NCBI RefSeq assembly: GCF_900105125.1
Contig: NZ_LT629750.1
Location: forward strand, 6,289,001-6,353,000
Origin: Bradyrhizobium canariense
GTDB taxonomy: Bacteria > Pseudomonadota > Alphaproteobacteria > Rhizobiales > Xanthobacteraceae
Direction of reading: 5' to 3'
DNA: 64,000 nucleotides
In this document: positions 8,416 through 17,407 of the stretch, piece after piece
How the letters are laid out: every line of letters begins with the position of its first letter
How positions within the stretch are numbered: position 1 is the stretch's first letter
The notes under the pieces: generated by a model
Databases searched by the model: none
Told to the model about the DNA's origin: nothing
The model's input: only the letters and a program-made list of their open reading frames with translations
Made by a program: the position numbers and the translations under genes

Positions 8416-8892
8416 TCAGCGCCACTCGACCTTGGTGATCTCGTAGGCCTTGGGCCCGCCGGGCGCCACGACTTCTACCGACGCTCCCTTCTTCTTGCCG
8501 ATCAGCGCGCGCGCCAATGGCGAAGTGATGGAGATGCGGCCCTTTTTGGCGTCAGCTTCCGGCTCGCCAACGATCTGCCACACCGCTTTCTTCTCGGTGT
8601 CTTCATCGACAAGCGTGACAGTTGCGCCGAATTTAATGGTGTCGCCGGACAACTTGCTGATGTCGATGACATCGGCGCGCGCCAGCTTGTCCTCAAGCTC
8701 CGCGATGCGGCCCTCATTGTGGGACTGCTCTTCCTTCGCGGCATGATATTCCGCGTTCTCCGAAAGATCGCCATGCGAGCGCGCCTCGGCGATATGCTCG
8801 ATGATGCGTGGACGGTCCACCGACTGACGCTGCTTCAATTCAACCTCGAGCGCGGCGTAGCCGCTCGCGGTCATTGGAACCTTTTCCATCAT
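8416..8892 (-). CDS. greA: Transcription elongation factor GreA
   Basis: This 158-residue cytoplasmic factor inserts its coiled coil into the RNA polymerase secondary channel and promotes cleavage of backtracked RNA. The coiled-coil tip carries the acidic residues of GDLSEN (Asp42 and Glu45, matching E. coli 41 and 44). The C-terminal FKBP-like domain ([19 protein letters not shown], then [11 protein letters not shown]) is intact. ATG 8892 (MMEKVPM) is preferred, with 8889 equally possible. The longer frame to 9075 lacks family similarity. carB lies downstream of no shared promoter; the gap to carB is about 210 bp. Confidence 0.95.
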   Translation of the reverse strand: MMEKVPMTASGYAALEVELKQRQSVDRPRIIEHIAEARSHGDLSENAEYHAAKEEQSHNEGRIAELEDKLARADVIDISKLSGDTIKFGATVTLVDEDTEKKAVWQIVGEPEADAKKGRISITSPLARALIGKKKGASVEVVAPGGPKAYEITKVEWR

Positions 8893-9104
8893 TTCTCTTG
8901 TCCTTCGATCGCGCGGGCCAGGAGGCGGCACACACGACATGCTTCTTCTTCGATCAGGTTTTCCGAGCCTCACAATGCGGCACCGGACCCTCTCATTTCC
9001 AGCACGGCCAAGCGCCGAAACAGAACAGCCGCATGGCGGAGTGGTTCCGGCCATGTCGGCTTTATCGCCAATCACTTAAGCCGGGGTACGACCCGGCCGG
9101 GTGA

Positions 9105-12100
9105 TCAGGTTTCGGAAAAGTAACTCTGCAGGGTGCGGACCTCAAGGTCCCCGCCCAAATAGGCGCGGATGCCCTGTGCGGCCGCCACGGCGCCCGAAAG
9201 AGTGGTGTAATATGGCACTTTATGCAAGAGGGCAGCTCGCCGCAACGAACGGCTGTCAGCCAGCGCCTGGGGTCCTTCCGTGGTGTTGAAAACCAGCTGG
9301 ATTTCGCCGTTTGTGATGGCGTCGACGATATGTGGCCGCCCTTCCAGCACTTTGTTCACTTTTTCGGTCGGTACACCGCTATCGGTCAGGAAACGTTGCG
9401 TGCCCGAGGTCGCCAATACCTTGAAGCCGAGCGAGTACAGCAGCCGCACCGCATCGACGATCCGGACCTTGTCGATCTCGCGTACCGAGACGAACACCGT
9501 TCCCTTGCGCGGCACCCGGGTGCCGCCGCCGAGCTGGCTCTTGGCGAAGGCGACTTCGAACGAGCCGTCGATGCCCATCACCTCGCCGGTCGATCGCATC
9601 TCGGGGCCGAGCACGGTGTCGACGCCCGGGAAACGCGCGAACGGAAATACCGATTCCTTGACGCCGACATGGCCGAGCTTGCGTTTCTTCAGATTGAAGT
9701 CGGCGAGCTTTTCGCCGGCCATGACCCGGGCTGCGATCTTGGCGACGGGCGTGCCGACCACCTTGGCCACGAAGGGCACGGTGCGCGAGGCCCGCGGATT
9801 GACTTCGAGCACGTAGATATCGCCGTCCTTGATCGCGTATTGCACGTTCATCAAGCCGATCACGTCGAGGCCAAGCGCCAGTTCGCGGGTCTGCCGCTCG
9901 AGTTCGGCAATCATCTGCGCGTCCAGCGAATGCGGCGGCAGCGAGCAAGCGGAATCGCCGGAGTGAATGCCGGCTTCCTCGATGTGCTCCATGATGCCGA
10001 CGACAAACGTATCCTTGCCGTCGCTCAGGCAGTCGACATCGATTTCGGTCGCATCGGAGAGATAGCGGTCGAACAGCAGCGGGTTCTTGCCGAGCACGGT
10101 ATTGATCTGTCCGGTCTTGTCGTTGGGGTAGCGCGCCTTGACGTCGCCGGGCACCAGTTCGGGCAGCGTGCCGAGCAGATAATCGCTGAGCTGGGTTTCT
10201 TCGCGGATGATCTGCATGGCGCGGCCGCCCAGCACGTAGGACGGACGCACCACCAGCGGCAGGCCGAGATCCGCCGCCACCAGCCGTGCCTGCTCGACCG
10301 AATAGGCGATGCCGTTCTTGGGTTGCTTCAGCCGCAATTTGTCGAGCACGCGTTTGAAGCGGTCGCGGTCTTCGGCCAGATCGATGGCGTCGGGCGAGGT
10401 GCCGAGGATCGGCACGTCGGCGGCTTCCAGCGCATGCGCGAGCTTGAGCGGCGTCTGACCGCCGAACTGCACGATCACGCCGTGCAGGGTGCCGTTCTTG
10501 CGTTCGGTGGCGATGATCTCCAGCACGTCTTCGGCCGTGAGTGGCTCGAAATACAATCGGTCGGCGGTGTCGTAGTCGGTCGACACCGTTTCCGGATTGC
10601 AGTTGATCATGATGGTCTCGTAACCGGCATCGTGCAGCGCAAAGCAGGCGTGACAGCAGCAATAGTCGAATTCGATGCCCTGGCCGATCCGGTTGGGTCC
10701 GCCGCCGAGAATGATGACCTTCTTTTTGTCCGACGGCGCGCTCTCGTCGGCGAGATGGCCTGCGAACGGCGTCTCATAGGTCGAATACATATAGGCGGTG
10801 GGCGAGGCGAACTCCGCGGCACAGGTGTCGATGCGCTTGAACGCGGGGCGAACCCCGAGCGCGTGGCGCTTCGCGGTGATGTCGGCCTCGGTGGTCTCGG
10901 CCAGCACCGCCAGCCGCGCGTCCGAGAAGCCCATCGCCTTCAGGCTGCGCATGCCGAAGGCGTTTCCGGGCAGGCCGCTTTTCTTGATCTTGGCCTCCAT
11001 CTCGACGATGCCGCGCATTTCCGCCAGAAACCACGGATCGATCTTGCAGGAGGTGAAGATCTCCTCGTTCGACCAGCCGAGCCGCATCGCCTGCGCCACC
11101 TGCAGGATACGGTTGGGCGTCGGCGTGCCCAATGCGGCGCGGATCGCATTCTTGTCGTCGCCGCGGCCGAGGCCTTCGATCTCGATTTCGTCAAGCCCGG
11201 TCAATCCGGTTTCGAGCCCGCGCAAGGCCTTCTGCAGGCTTTCCTGGAAGGTACGGCCGATCGCCATCACTTCGCCGACCGACTTCATCGAAGTGGTCAG
11301 CGTGGTCGAGGCGCCGGGAAATTTCTCGAACGCAAAGCGCGGAATCTTGGTGACGACATAATCGATGGTCGGCTCGAACGACGCCGGGGTCGCGCCGCCG
11401 GTGATGTCGTTGGCGATCTCGTCGAGCGTGTAGCCGACCGCGAGCTTGGCGGCGACTTTTGCAATCGGAAAGCCGGTCGCCTTTGAAGCAAGCGCAGATG
11501 AACGCGACACCCGCGGATTCATCTCGATCACGACCATGCGGCCGTCGGCCGGGTTGACGCCGAACTGCACGTTGGAGCCGCCGGTTTCCACCCCGATCTC
11601 GCGCAGCACCGCCAGCGAGGCGTCGCGCATGATCTGGTATTCCTTGTCGGTCAGCGTCAGCGCCGGCGCCACGGTGATGGAGTCGCCGGTATGGACGCCC
11701 ATCGGATCGAGGTTCTCGATCGAGCAGATGATGATGCAATTGTCTTTTTTGTCGCGCACCACCTCCATCTCGAACTCTTTCCAGCCGAGAACGGATTCCT
11801 CGATCAGGACTTCGTCGGTGGGGGAGGCGTCGATACCGCGTTCGACGATCTCGATGAATTCATGTTTGGTGTAGGCGATACCGCCGCCGGTGCCGCCCAT
11901 CGTGAAAGACGGCCGGATGATCGCGGGCAGGCCGATATCGTCAAGCGCGCGCAACGCGTCGGGCAGATTCTTGATCTGGATCGAGCGCGGCGTCTCCAGC
12001 CCGATCTTGGTCATGGCCTCGCGGAACCGGCCGCGATCCTCTGCCTTGTCGATGGCGTCGGCCGTGGCGCCGATCATCTCGATGTCGAACTTGGCCAGCG

Positions 12101-12434
12101 TTCCCTGCCGGCGCAGCGACAGCGCGCAGTTCAGCGCGGTCTGCCCGCCCATGGTCGGCAACAGCGCAAAGCCGCCGGGAATGACGTAACGTTCCTTCTC
12201 GATGATCTTGGCGACGATCTCGGGCGTAATCGGCTCGATATAGGTCGCATCAGCCAATTCCGGATCGGTCATGATGGTTGCCGGATTGGAATTGACGAGG
12301 ACGATGCGGTAGCCCTCTTCCTTCAGCGTCTTGACCGCCTGCGTACCCGAATAATCGAATTCGCAGGCCTGGCCGATCACGATGGGACCGGCGCCGATGA
12401 TCAGGATGGTGGAGATGTCGGTTCTTTTCGGCAT
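9105..12434 (-). CDS. carB: Carbamoyl-phosphate synthase large subunit
   Basis: With CarA, this 1109-residue subunit makes carbamoyl phosphate from bicarbonate, glutamine-derived ammonia and two ATP, feeding pyrimidine and arginine synthesis. It shows the duplicated ATP-grasp halves, each opening with a GxGPxxIGQ motif ([38 protein letters not shown]), the paired [18 protein letters not shown] and [16 protein letters not shown] motifs, and a C-terminal methylglyoxal-synthase-like allosteric domain (from about residue 960). Length is normal. carA is separate, about 5 kb further on, with unrelated genes between. The leader contains a palindromic repeat and a terminator-like hairpin. Confidence 0.97.
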   Translation of the reverse strand: MPKRTDISTILIIGAGPIVIGQACEFDYSGTQAVKTLKEEGYRIVLVNSNPATIMTDPELADATYIEPITPEIVAKIIEKERYVIPGGFALLPTMGGQTALNCALSLRRQGTLAKFDIEMIGATADAIDKAEDRGRFREAMTKIGLETPRSIQIKNLPDALRALDDIGLPAIIRPSFTMGGTGGGIAYTKHEFIEIVERGIDASPTDEVLIEESVLGWKEFEMEVVRDKKDNCIIICSIENLDPMGVHTGDSITVAPALTLTDKEYQIMRDASLAVLREIGVETGGSNVQFGVNPADGRMVVIEMNPRVSRSSALASKATGFPIAKVAAKLAVGYTLDEIANDITGGATPASFEPTIDYVVTKIPRFAFEKFPGASTTLTTSMKSVGEVMAIGRTFQESLQKALRGLETGLTGLDEIEIEGLGRGDDKNAIRAALGTPTPNRILQVAQAMRLGWSNEEIFTSCKIDPWFLAEMRGIVEMEAKIKKSGLPGNAFGMRSLKAMGFSDARLAVLAETTEADITAKRHALGVRPAFKRIDTCAAEFASPTAYMYSTYETPFAGHLADESAPSDKKKVIILGGGPNRIGQGIEFDYCCCHACFALHDAGYETIMINCNPETVSTDYDTADRLYFEPLTAEDVLEIIATERKNGTLHGVIVQFGGQTPLKLAHALEAADVPILGTSPDAIDLAEDRDRFKRVLDKLRLKQPKNGIAYSVEQARLVAADLGLPLVVRPSYVLGGRAMQIIREETQLSDYLLGTLPELVPGDVKARYPNDKTGQINTVLGKNPLLFDRYLSDATEIDVDCLSDGKDTFVVGIMEHIEEAGIHSGDSACSLPPHSLDAQMIAELERQTRELALGLDVIGLMNVQYAIKDGDIYVLEVNPRASRTVPFVAKVVGTPVAKIAARVMAGEKLADFNLKKRKLGHVGVKESVFPFARFPGVDTVLGPEMRSTGEVMGIDGSFEVAFAKSQLGGGTRVPRKGTVFVSVREIDKVRIVDAVRLLYSLGFKVLATSGTQRFLTDSGVPTEKVNKVLEGRPHIVDAITNGEIQLVFNTTEGPQALADSRSLRRAALLHKVPYYTTLSGAVAAAQGIRAYLGGDLEVRTLQSYFSET

Positions 12435-12462
12435 TCACTCTCACGGGCAGGGAATTGGGCAC

Positions 12463-12491
12463 AAAAAAAGGGCGCGCATGCCGCGCGTCCC
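12463..12491 (-). terminator. Terminator-like hairpin in the carB 5' leader
   Basis: On the minus strand GGG-A-CGCGC and GCGCGCCC form an 8-bp GC stem with one bulge and a GGCAT loop, followed by seven T. It is on the same strand as carB and only 29 bp before its ATG. It could act as an attenuator, because no gene upstream needs a terminator here: the upstream neighbour (MFS gene) ends at 12700. Confidence 0.55.
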
Positions 12492-12498
12492 TCGAGCC

Positions 12499-12550
12499 GA
12501 GAGCGCGATCAGCAAAAGTGGTAGCCGGTTTTGCGTGAGATCGTGCTCTC
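12499..12550. repeat. Palindromic interspersed repeat (family F)
   Basis: GAGAGCGCGATC (12499-12510) and GATCGTGCTCTC (12539-12550) are near-perfect inverted arms around AAAAGTGG...CCGGTTTTGCG. The core AAAGTGG/CCGGTTTT is shared with the palindrome at 54892-54938, so these are two members of one family. It lies in the carB leader. Confidence 0.7.
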
Positions 12551-12556
12551 TTTCGT

Positions 12557-12585
12557 AATATAGGAGCGCATGATCTCAACGCCAA
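12557..12585 (-). promoter_or_regulatory. Candidate carB promoter
   Basis: On the minus strand TTGGCG (12585-12580) and TATATT (12562-12557) are separated by 17 bp, a good sigma-70 arrangement. Transcription from about 12550 would give a leader of roughly 115 nt containing the family F palindrome and the terminator-like hairpin before the carB ATG. Confidence 0.45.
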
Positions 12586-12699
12586 CCGCCTACACCTCGG
12601 CGGATCATGCGCTGGCGCGGGTCACCCTCGCGCGCGGGTGGTCTTTAGAACAGATTTCGCAGTCGCGAAAGAGCTTTAAGGCCGCAATCAACCGGCATT

Positions 12700-13860
12700 T
12701 TATGCAGTTTTGAGCTGCGCCCGCCGTCCCCGAAGCAGGACCATCGCGAGCGCCGTGGCGACGCTGCTGCCGCCGACCCAGCCAAGGTCGGTTGGCGAAA
12801 GCGCCGTGAGGACGATCCCACCCAGCGCGCCGCCGGCGGCGAACCCGAGATACATGGCGGAGGCGTTCAGCGACAACGCGATCATCGAAGCATGTGGCTC
12901 GATGTGCACCAGATGAGCCACTTGGCCGGTGTAAAACGCCCATCCGCCGATGCCCCAGAAAAATATCAGACCGAGCACGGCCGGTCGGGCGTATTCCGGC
13001 GGCGCGAATTTCAGTGCGATCGACTGCAGGATCAGCGCCATCATCATCGTAACCAGGCCCAACGTCGCGGTGGGGACAGGACCGATGCGGTCGGCCAATG
13101 TGCCGCCCAGCATGTTGCCGATCGCCGCGGCGACGCCGAAGATGAGCAACGCGAGGCTGATTTCCGTCGGGCTAAACCGTAGATTATGCAGGGGGATTGC
13201 CAGATAGCTGAAAACGGTAAGGCCGCCCATGGCCCAGAACGAAGTGATTAAAAGCGCACGCAATACTGCACTGTGCCGGGCGACCGCGAGCCGCTGGCCA
13301 AGCGTCGCCGTGTTGCGCGGCAGGCCCCGCGGCAATCCGAACAGCAGCCCGGCGAGCGCGATGGCGCCCAATCCTGCCACCAGGATAAAGGTCGCCCGCC
13401 AGCCGTAATGATTGCCGATCCAGGTTCCCAAGGGTACCCCAAGCACGGTCGCGATGGTCATGCCTGAGGTCACCAGCGCAATGGCGCGGCCACGGCGTTC
13501 TGGCGAAGCGATCGCCACCGCCACCGCAAGCGCCGTCGGCATGCACAGGCCGGCGCCCACCGCCATCAGCATCCGGGACGCCAGCAGCACGGCGAAACTG
13601 CCTGCCAGCACCGCCAGCAGGTTGCCGGCGATGAAACAGCACAGCGCCAAGGTCAGCACGGTCCGTCGGTCCAGATTATTGAACGTCACCGCAAGGATCG
13701 GAGAACCGACCGCATAGGTCAGGGCGTAGGCGGTCACGAGTTGCCCCGTCGCCGCCAGGGAAATCTGCAGGTCGGACGCAATGACCGGCAATAACCCTGC
13801 GATGACAAAAGCTTCCGTGCCGATCGCGAATGCCGCTACGGCCAGCCACAAGACGCTCAT
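12700..13860 (-). CDS. MFS drug/metabolite efflux transporter (DHA1 type)
   Basis: This 386-residue, 12-helix inner-membrane protein starts MSVLWLAVAAFAIGTEAFVI and contains the DHA1 motifs GLLPVIASDL, RMLMAVGAGLCMP and the motif-C-like SGMTIATVLGVPLGTWIG. ATG 13860 is chosen because GAGGG sits 8 nt upstream and the family usually begins with this helix. It is divergent from an ArsR-type repressor, with two near-identical palindromes between them, so derepression by the regulator's ligand is likely. The substrate is unknown. Confidence 0.9.
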   Translation of the reverse strand: MSVLWLAVAAFAIGTEAFVIAGLLPVIASDLQISLAATGQLVTAYALTYAVGSPILAVTFNNLDRRTVLTLALCCFIAGNLLAVLAGSFAVLLASRMLMAVGAGLCMPTALAVAVAIASPERRGRAIALVTSGMTIATVLGVPLGTWIGNHYGWRATFILVAGLGAIALAGLLFGLPRGLPRNTATLGQRLAVARHSAVLRALLITSFWAMGGLTVFSYLAIPLHNLRFSPTEISLALLIFGVAAAIGNMLGGTLADRIGPVPTATLGLVTMMMALILQSIALKFAPPEYARPAVLGLIFFWGIGGWAFYTGQVAHLVHIEPHASMIALSLNASAMYLGFAAGGALGGIVLTALSPTDLGWVGGSSVATALAMVLLRGRRAQLKTA

Positions 13861-13875
13861 TGCCATCGCCCTCAA

Positions 13876-13893
13876 GTTCAATAATCATTGAAC
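13876..13893. promoter_or_regulatory. Operator palindrome 1 (ArsR-MFS intergenic region)
   Basis: GTTCAATAATCATTGAAC is an inverted repeat with 7-bp arms (GTTCAAT/ATTGAAC). It starts 16 bp upstream of the MFS start codon and has the same arms as the palindrome at 13924. It is most likely a binding site for the adjacent ArsR-type regulator. Confidence 0.7.
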
Positions 13894-13923
13894 TATTGTG
13901 CATCAGCGAACGGATGTCAATTG

Positions 13924-13941
13924 GTTCAATAACTATTGAAC
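13924..13941. promoter_or_regulatory. Operator palindrome 2 (ArsR-MFS intergenic region)
   Basis: GTTCAATAACTATTGAAC has perfect 8-bp arms around a 2-bp centre. It is spaced 48 bp centre-to-centre from palindrome 1 and lies just before the regulator gene. The pair suggests autoregulation together with control of the divergent efflux gene. Confidence 0.72.
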
Positions 13942-13966
13942 ATTGCAAGCGCAAAGCCCGATTGGT

Positions 13967-14347
13967 ATGACTGCCCCCATGAGTCGCTCCCTCCAGCATC
14001 CGACCCGTGACCAGATCGACCTGCCGATGGTGCTGGATTGCCTGAGCGATCCCACCAGGCTGGCGATTGTCTATACCCTGGCCCAGCACGAGCGTGCCGC
14101 GACCGAATTGTGCTGCGGCGACTTCAATGCGCTGAGCGGCAAGTCCAATCTCGCCTACCATTTCGCCAAGCTGCGCGAGTCGGGCCTGATGCTGACCCGG
14201 ATCGTCGGCACCAACCGGCTGATGAAGCTGCGCCGCGAGGATCTCGATGCGCGCTTTCCGGGCCTGTTGGACGCGGTGATCAAATCCGCCGCGCGCGACG
14301 CCAAGCGGCTGCAAATTCCCGATGTCGAGACGGTTGGCGCGGGCTGA
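13967..14347 (+). CDS. ArsR-family winged-helix regulator
   Basis: The product is about 126 residues. It has an ArsR/HTH_20 winged helix: VLDCLSDPTRLAIVYTLAQH, a Cys-containing ELCCGDF loop, then SNLAYHFAKLRESGLM as recognition helix and wing. In-frame ATGs at 13967 and 13979 are both possible (the latter gives MSRSLQHPTRD); neither has a strong ribosome site. The two Cys of ELCCGD might sense thiols or metals, but this is speculative. Gene order and operators point to repression of the divergent MFS pump. Confidence 0.85.
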   Translation: MTAPMSRSLQHPTRDQIDLPMVLDCLSDPTRLAIVYTLAQHERAATELCCGDFNALSGKSNLAYHFAKLRESGLMLTRIVGTNRLMKLRREDLDARFPGLLDAVIKSAARDAKRLQIPDVETVGAG

Positions 14348-14377
14348 TTCCGCGATCGCGGTTGCGCCGACGAAAGT

Positions 14378-14454
14378 TGGAGGCCCGGCCTGGATTTGAA
14401 CCAGGATAAAGAGCGATGCACTGCTCCCGCGTCGACGCTTTCCGCCACCGGGCC
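14378..14454 (-). tRNA. tRNA-like gene with an 8-nt anticodon loop (identity uncertain)
   Basis: The minus strand folds into a full cloverleaf of 77 nt with encoded CCA. The acceptor GGCCCGG/CCGGGCC is a perfect 7 bp and the T-arm CCTGG/CCAGG has a 7-nt TTCAAAT loop. The D-stem GCG/CGC has an 11-nt loop. The anticodon stem GGAGC/GCTCT (one G-T pair) encloses AGTGCATC. That loop is 8 nt instead of 7, so the anticodon could be read as GCA (Cys) or TGC (Ala). The D-loop lacks the usual GG. The discriminator is T. It may be a decayed tRNA or an unusual functional one. Confidence 0.6.
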
Positions 14455-14520
14455 ATGCCCATCATCGCCGATCACGCCGCGATGAGCCACGTCTAGCCCG
14501 CATTAACCCTAACCTTTGGG

Positions 14521-15228
14521 TTAATCCCGCGGGTAAAATGCATGGCGCGCCACGAACGTCATCCGCCACGGATTGTGGCCGATATTCGAATGCGCCCGCG
14601 ACGCGGTAAATCCGCATGCGGCGAGCTTGGCGATCATCTCGTCTTCGCTGTAGCGCTGCAGGCCGACCCGCGTGCGCAATTGCCGGTAATCCGACAGCGC
14701 CGTGCTGATCAGGCCGATCAGGGCGTCGCGCAGAAAGCCATGGGTCGCCGCGAAGCGCAGCAGTGCCAGCACGTCGCGCGGCATGCCGACTTCCGGACGC
14801 AGAATATCGCCCACGATCAAACGGCCGGTCGGTTTCAACAGCCGCCGCAGGATCACAAATGCGGAGTCGAGTTCGGCCGGCGTCATATATTGAGCGACCG
14901 AGTTCATGACCGCGAGATCGACCGACTTCTCCTCCATGTTGCGCAGCTCTTCCAGCGAACGCACCCTGATCTTGGTGTTGGGCGCAAACCGCGCGACCAG
15001 CCGGCCGCGGACGCCCGGCGCCGGCTCGACCAGATACAGCTTGCCGCAGGCCTCCGCGACCTTCGCCGCGGACAGCGCCTCGCCGCAGGCATAATCGAGC
15101 ACCACTGCGTCCGGAGAGGAGATGTAGCCAATGATATCTCTGGCGATCAGCTGGAAATGCAGATCGCGGTGCAGCTTGCTCGCATAAATCGTATGCGTGG
15201 AATCGTAATAATCGATCCAGTCGTCCAT
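14521..15228 (-). CDS. SAM-dependent class I methyltransferase
   Basis: This 235-residue protein has the Rossmann methyltransferase motifs: VVLDYACGEALSA (motif I), LYLVEPAPGVR (motif II), DLAVMNSVAQYM (motif IV) and LLKPTGRLIVGD (motif V). The ATG at 15228 (MDDWIDYYDST) is preferred over an upstream GTG at 15234. No neighbouring biosynthetic genes reveal the substrate. It is convergent with the tRNA-like gene's surroundings and divergent from dps. Confidence 0.85.
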   Translation of the reverse strand: MDDWIDYYDSTHTIYASKLHRDLHFQLIARDIIGYISSPDAVVLDYACGEALSAAKVAEACGKLYLVEPAPGVRGRLVARFAPNTKIRVRSLEELRNMEEKSVDLAVMNSVAQYMTPAELDSAFVILRRLLKPTGRLIVGDILRPEVGMPRDVLALLRFAATHGFLRDALIGLISTALSDYRQLRTRVGLQRYSEDEMIAKLAACGFTASRAHSNIGHNPWRMTFVARHAFYPRD

Positions 15229-15350
15229 CGTCACAGGTGTCCGGTAAAAACAGGGGTTCCGGTCCAGGAACCGGAGGGTATATGGCGCGTTAGATGATCC
15301 GGCGAGCCGTAATTGCCGCCAGGTTCCGGTTCCTAACAGGAAGGTTCATC

Positions 15351-15878
15351 GTGAGCAAAGCCAAGTCTGACAAAACCTCGCCCGAACTCGACACCCCGAC
15401 CGACCTGCCGCGCGCTGCGGTGGACAAGCTTTCGGCCTCGCTCAACACGCTGCTGGCCGACGCCTTCGCGCTTTACGTGAAGACCAAGAATTTCCACTGG
15501 CATGTCAGCGGCCGGCATTTCCACGATTATCACATCATGCTCGACGAGCAGTCCGATGCGATTTTCGCCACCACCGATCAGCTGGCTGAGCGGGTGCGCA
15601 AGCTCGGCGGCACCACGTTGCGCTCGATCGGGCAAATCGGGAAACACCAGACCATCAAGGACAACAATGAGGAATATGTCCCGCCGCGCGAAATGTTGCG
15701 CGAGCTGATGGAAGACAACAAGCACGTGGCGGCGGCGATGCGAAAGGCCCACGAACTCGCCGACGACAACAAGGATTCCGGCACCGCCGGATTGCTCGAG
15801 ACCTTCATCGACGAGACCGAGCGCCGCACCTGGTTCCTGTTCGAAGCCAGCCGCCAGGAAGGCGGCAACGAGGCTTAA
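15351..15878 (+). CDS. dps: Dps-family DNA-binding ferritin
   Basis: The 175-residue protein forms a 12-subunit shell that oxidises and stores iron and protects DNA. The inter-subunit ferroxidase residues are visible in NFHWHVSGRHFHDYH and LDEQSDAIF. The Lys-rich N-terminal tail (SKAKSDK) could bind DNA. The start is GTG 15351, supported by AGGAAGG upstream; the open frame from 15294 lacks similarity. It stands alone between a divergent methyltransferase and a repeat. Confidence 0.92.
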   Translation: MSKAKSDKTSPELDTPTDLPRAAVDKLSASLNTLLADAFALYVKTKNFHWHVSGRHFHDYHIMLDEQSDAIFATTDQLAERVRKLGGTTLRSIGQIGKHQTIKDNNEEYVPPREMLRELMEDNKHVAAAMRKAHELADDNKDSGTAGLLETFIDETERRTWFLFEASRQEGGNEA

Positions 15879-15981
15879 GCGCGACAACGAGGCCAGGAGC
15901 CGTCGCCTCGTTATTGCAAGCCGCGACAGCGACGAAGCAATCCGTTGCTTGCCGACGACTCAATCTGGCGGATGGATCGCA

Positions 15982-16083
15982 GGGTGGGCAAAGGCGCTCT
16001 TTGGCGCCGTGCCCACCGTTCACAACGCGATGCGGAAATAGCTGCCGTGCAGATGGTGGGCACGCTTCGCTTTGCCCACCCTA
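15982..16083. repeat. Interspersed repeat, family E (GTGGGCA inverted type)
   Basis: The unit begins AGGGTGGGCAAAGGCGC and ends CGCTTTGCCCACCCTA, giving long imperfect terminal inverted repeats, with an internal GTGCCCACC/GGTGGGCAC pair. A partial copy is at 51365-51398. Its right end overlaps the stop codon of the cupin gene. Confidence 0.75.
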
Positions 16084-16623
16084 CCGCTTGCTGCCGCCAT
16101 GCTTCTTCCATAGCGTCACCAGTGGGCCGCTTTCTCCCATCACCGGATCGGTGCGCGGCAGCTTTACTTCCGGAATGGTCTTCAGCGCCTTTGTGTGATT
16201 TTCAGGCGTCGGGCGCGTGATCTGCATTTTGGGTCCGGGCGGGTAAGCGCCGATCACGCAGAAATCGCCGCTGGCGGACAGGCATTGGTGCCCGGTGCCG
16301 GCGGGCAGGATGGCGACGTCGCCGGCGGAAATCTCAAATTCCTTGCCGTGGTCGCCGCCGAAGCGCACGCGCGCGTGGCCGCGGGCGACGCCGAGCGCTT
16401 CGTGCACGGTGGCATGGTAATGCAGATAGTCGTAGACGCCGTTGCGCCACATATCGCCCCAGCCATTGGCGCCGAACAGTCCCTCGATGGTTTTCTCGGG
16501 ATGATCGTTCTCGACGGGAACTACACCCTTGTAGACCAGAAACGGCATCGGATTATTGGGAACAAGGCCATCGTCCGCAAAGACAACGGCGAACGGTTCG
16601 ACGTCGGCGCTGACAACCGGCAT
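16081..16623 (-). CDS. Cupin-domain protein, YjlB-like
   Basis: The 180-residue protein contains a single small-beta-barrel cupin: YDYLHYHATVHEALGVARG (metal-binding His and Glu) and later AGDVAILPAGTGHQCL. The C-terminal part resembles the YjlB family of cupins of unknown function. No substrate can be inferred. The terminal codon is shared with the end of repeat E, so the C-terminus may have been altered by repeat insertion. Confidence 0.82.
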   Translation of the reverse strand: MPVVSADVEPFAVVFADDGLVPNNPMPFLVYKGVVPVENDHPEKTIEGLFGANGWGDMWRNGVYDYLHYHATVHEALGVARGHARVRFGGDHGKEFEISAGDVAILPAGTGHQCLSASGDFCVIGAYPPGPKMQITRPTPENHTKALKTIPEVKLPRTDPVMGESGPLVTLWKKHGGSKR

Positions 16624-16690
16624 GATTATCTCCTGCGGTGGTTTCTCCTGTGCGTCAGGATAACGCGTAGATCAAACCGGCGTCAGCGGC

Positions 16691-17200
16691 TCACGTTCCC
16701 TTTTTCGTTTCGTTGGGAAACTCGAAAATGAGGCAGGTGGTGGTGGCATGCGCCAGCAGGCGGCCCTTGGCGTCGGTAATGCGCGCTTCGGCGGTCGCGG
16801 CGCGGCGGCCGACATTGAGCGTATGGCCTTCGGTGCGGATGGTTCCGGTATCCTTGGTCATGCCCCGGATGAAACTGATCTTGAATTCGAGCGTGGTGTA
16901 GCCGGTGCCGGCCGGCAGCATGGAATGGACCGCGAGCCCCATCGCGGAATCCAAAAGGATCGCGGCGTAGCCGCCATGCACCGAGCCGATCGGATTGTAG
17001 TGCCGCTCGCCCGGGATGCTGTGGATGACGACGGCGCCAGGCTCGGCCGTGCAATCGAACGGCCCGACGTTCTGCATGATCGGCGGCTCCGGCAATTGGC
17101 CGGAGAAGATGGCGCGGACGAAATCAATGCCCGCCATCGAGGCCATGATCTCGGTCGGAACGACGCCATGTTCGGTATTACGGGAAGCGTGATCGGGCAT
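16691..17200 (-). CDS. PaaI-family acyl-CoA thioesterase (hotdog fold)
   Basis: The 169-residue protein carries the hotdog thioesterase signature GSVHGGYAAILLDSAMG, in which the Asp is the usual catalytic acid, followed by TLEFKISFIRGM and GRRAATAEARI strands. ATG 17200 is chosen (AGGA upstream); the longer frame to 17389 reads through repeat A and is an artefact. It probably hydrolyses short or aromatic acyl-CoAs, inferred from the family only. Confidence 0.87.
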   Translation of the reverse strand: MPDHASRNTEHGVVPTEIMASMAGIDFVRAIFSGQLPEPPIMQNVGPFDCTAEPGAVVIHSIPGERHYNPIGSVHGGYAAILLDSAMGLAVHSMLPAGTGYTTLEFKISFIRGMTKDTGTIRTEGHTLNVGRRAATAEARITDAKGRLLAHATTTCLIFEFPNETKKGT

Positions 17201-17274
17201 GCCAGAATTCCTACGTATGATGACGGACATCATATTAAACGGCGCGCAGATAGCCAGCGCTAACAAGAGAACCT

Positions 17275-17395
17275 CGTCATTGCGAGGAGCGAAGCGACGA
17301 AGCGATCCAGTCTTTCTCTGGACAGATATTTGGATTGCTTCGCGGAGCCTGTCATCGGGCGCGCATTCGCGCGACCCGTGGGCTCGCAATGATGG
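17275..17395. repeat. Interspersed repeat family A, full copy
   Basis: The unit starts CGTCATTGCGAGGAGCGAAG and ends GGCTCGCAATGATGG, so the ends are inverted repeats (CGTCATTGCGAG/CTCGCAATGA). Inside are two inverted GCAATCC/GGATTGC segments. A second full copy at 43557-43676 is nearly identical outside its centre. Confidence 0.85.
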
Positions 17396-17407
17396 CAGGA
17401 CGGGTCG

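Noticed and set aside
9222..11486. A 754-codon open frame antisense to carB
   Set aside because: It exactly opposes a strongly conserved gene. Long antisense frames are expected in GC-rich coding DNA and it has no domain-like sequence.
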